DNA of 64,000 bases, from assembly GCF_003044065.1 (NCBI RefSeq), contig NZ_PZJJ01000007.1, forward strand, positions 55,680 to 119,679. Direction: 5' to 3'. The notes beneath the pieces were generated by a model that worked only from the letters and a program-made list of their open reading frames with translations, was not told the DNA's origin and ran no database searches. The stretch's first letter is position 1, and the number at the start of each line of letters is the position of its first letter. Positions 63,396 to 64,000 of this stretch are shown here, one piece after another. Both the position numbers and the translations under genes were made by a program. The DNA is from Alkalicoccus saliphilus. Its GTDB lineage: Bacteria; Bacillota; Bacilli; Bacillales; Salisediminibacteriaceae.

Positions 63396-63566
63396 CTGTG
63401 TTTAAAGTTGGCTATTGATCACTGGAGAAACACTTCACTTCGGCCTGCCGTGGAGGAGATTTTCGGGCAGGCTGCGCCCTGCGGGATCTTCCAATCTCCT
63501 TCTTCCACGGGCCGGTTTCCGCTTCGTTTTTTCGTAGAAAAAGAAAAGTTCTGTTTTTTATAAACA
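63396..63566 (+). mobile_element. Family-2 MITE-like element, decayed copy E3
   Basis: Begins CTGTGTTTAAAGTTGGCT and contains TGGAGAAACACTTC and CAATCTCCTTCTTCCACGGG as in 24076-24325. The right end is missing and no target duplication is seen. Confidence 0.6.
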
Positions 63567-63592
63567 CGGCTCTTTTTTTAGAAAAAGAGCCG
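63567..63592. terminator. Hairpin abutting repeat D
   Basis: CGGCTCTTTTT pairs with AAAAAGAGCCG; lies directly left of a family-1 copy. Confidence 0.55.
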
Positions 63593-63593
63593 C

Positions 63594-63877
63594 CAGACTG
63601 TTGATAAAGTATTTTTTGATGTATGGATATACACTACCCTGCTTCGCCTCCCGGGACGCTTTCCGGGCGGGCCGGGCTCAGCTAATTCCTTCCACCCACA
63701 GGCTGGAAGGAATGGATCTTCGCCTCGTCCTTGGTCGCCCAGGAGTCGCCCCTGCGGCTGCTGCAGGGAAATTTAAAAAGGTTTTGCGATGAAAAATCTC
63801 TCTTAACAAAGCTGTTTTCTCCATTAAAGAGATGGTTTTTCCTCCGAAACGTCCGGTGGAGACGCCGATGGGAATGA
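63594..63877 (+). mobile_element. Family-1 element, copy D interrupted on the right
   Basis: Starts with CAGACTGTTGATAAAG and carries GGACGCTTTCCGGGCGGGCC and CCGGTGGAGACGCCGATGGG in the same order as copy A. The match stops near 63877, where a different, IS-like sequence begins. Confidence 0.65.
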
Positions 63878-64000
63878 TGTGCACCCCTGAAATTAGACAC
63901 CAAAATTTGTCAAATAATCGCTGGCTCATGATGCAGGCGGTATTGTACCGGGCTTACTTTTAAACGGGATTTTATGCGATCGTGATTATAGTAATGGATA
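63878..64000. mobile_element. Possible end of an insertion sequence, cut by the window edge
   Basis: TGTGCACCCCTGAAATTAGA resembles the outer ends of IS3-family elements (TG...CCCC..ATTAGACA). It interrupts repeat D. No transposase is visible before the window ends, so this is tentative. Confidence 0.35.

Overview
The window comes from a low-to-moderate-GC Gram-positive bacterium of the Bacillaceae. The evidence is gene order as much as gene content: degS-degU, degV, comFA-comFC, hpf, secA, prfB, cccB, ftsE-ftsX, ctpB, uvrB-uvrA, yvlB-yvlC-yvlD and hprK-lgt-yvoD-ppaX-yvoF follow the order of the corresponding part of the Bacillus subtilis chromosome. Several secreted lipoproteins are extremely rich in Asp, Glu and Asn, which would fit a halophilic or haloalkaliphilic lifestyle; that is inference. 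No rRNA, tRNA, CRISPR array or prophage was seen.

Layout. 1-11 kb: end of a cell-surface polymer locus. It holds a CapA/ATP-grasp fusion cut by the window edge, a three-domain hydrolase/CapA/SGNH protein, a membrane sugar-phosphate transferase, a GalE-like epimerase, TagO and a LytR-CpsA-Psr ligase. 11-17 kb: YvyE, the DegS-DegU two-component system (DegS has an unusually short sensor region), DegV, and the ComFA-ComFC DNA-uptake pair. 17-36 kb: accessory region. It has a VOC protein, a LuxR-type regulator split by a -1 frameshift at an A AAA AAG heptamer, a YusW-like lipoprotein, an alpha/alpha-toroid protein, a tandem-repeat acidic lipoprotein, YyaC, a TetR-CDF efflux operon, an acetyl esterase, ManA, a formate dehydrogenase cluster with an OFA-type transporter, and SsbB. 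The flagellar cluster that lies between comFC and hpf in B. subtilis is absent here.

36-64 kb: conserved core. Cold shock protein, HPF, PtsG with its GlcT antiterminator and an RNA target site, SecA, prfB with its autoregulatory +1 frameshift, a YitT-family protein, cytochrome c-551, FtsE-FtsX (FtsE has altered ATPase motifs) with an M23 hydrolase next to it, CtpB, a LexA-controlled uvrBA operon, the yvlBCD envelope-stress genes, and hprK-lgt-yvoD-ppaX-yvoF.

The most unusual signal is non-coding. One family of about 430-bp elements has imperfect 16-bp terminal inverted repeats and sits at gene ends. Its two best-preserved copies (8065-8497 and 35366-35799) are each bracketed by two near-identical copies of a terminator hairpin, and that hairpin differs between loci. 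At least six intact or decayed copies occur, plus one small fragment. A second family (17227-17523, 24076-24325 and a decayed copy at about 63396) is MITE-like, with terminal inverted repeats and 9-10 bp AT-rich target duplications. Neither family encodes a protein. Together with a possible IS end at the right edge, they show strong intergenic remodelling around a conserved gene backbone.
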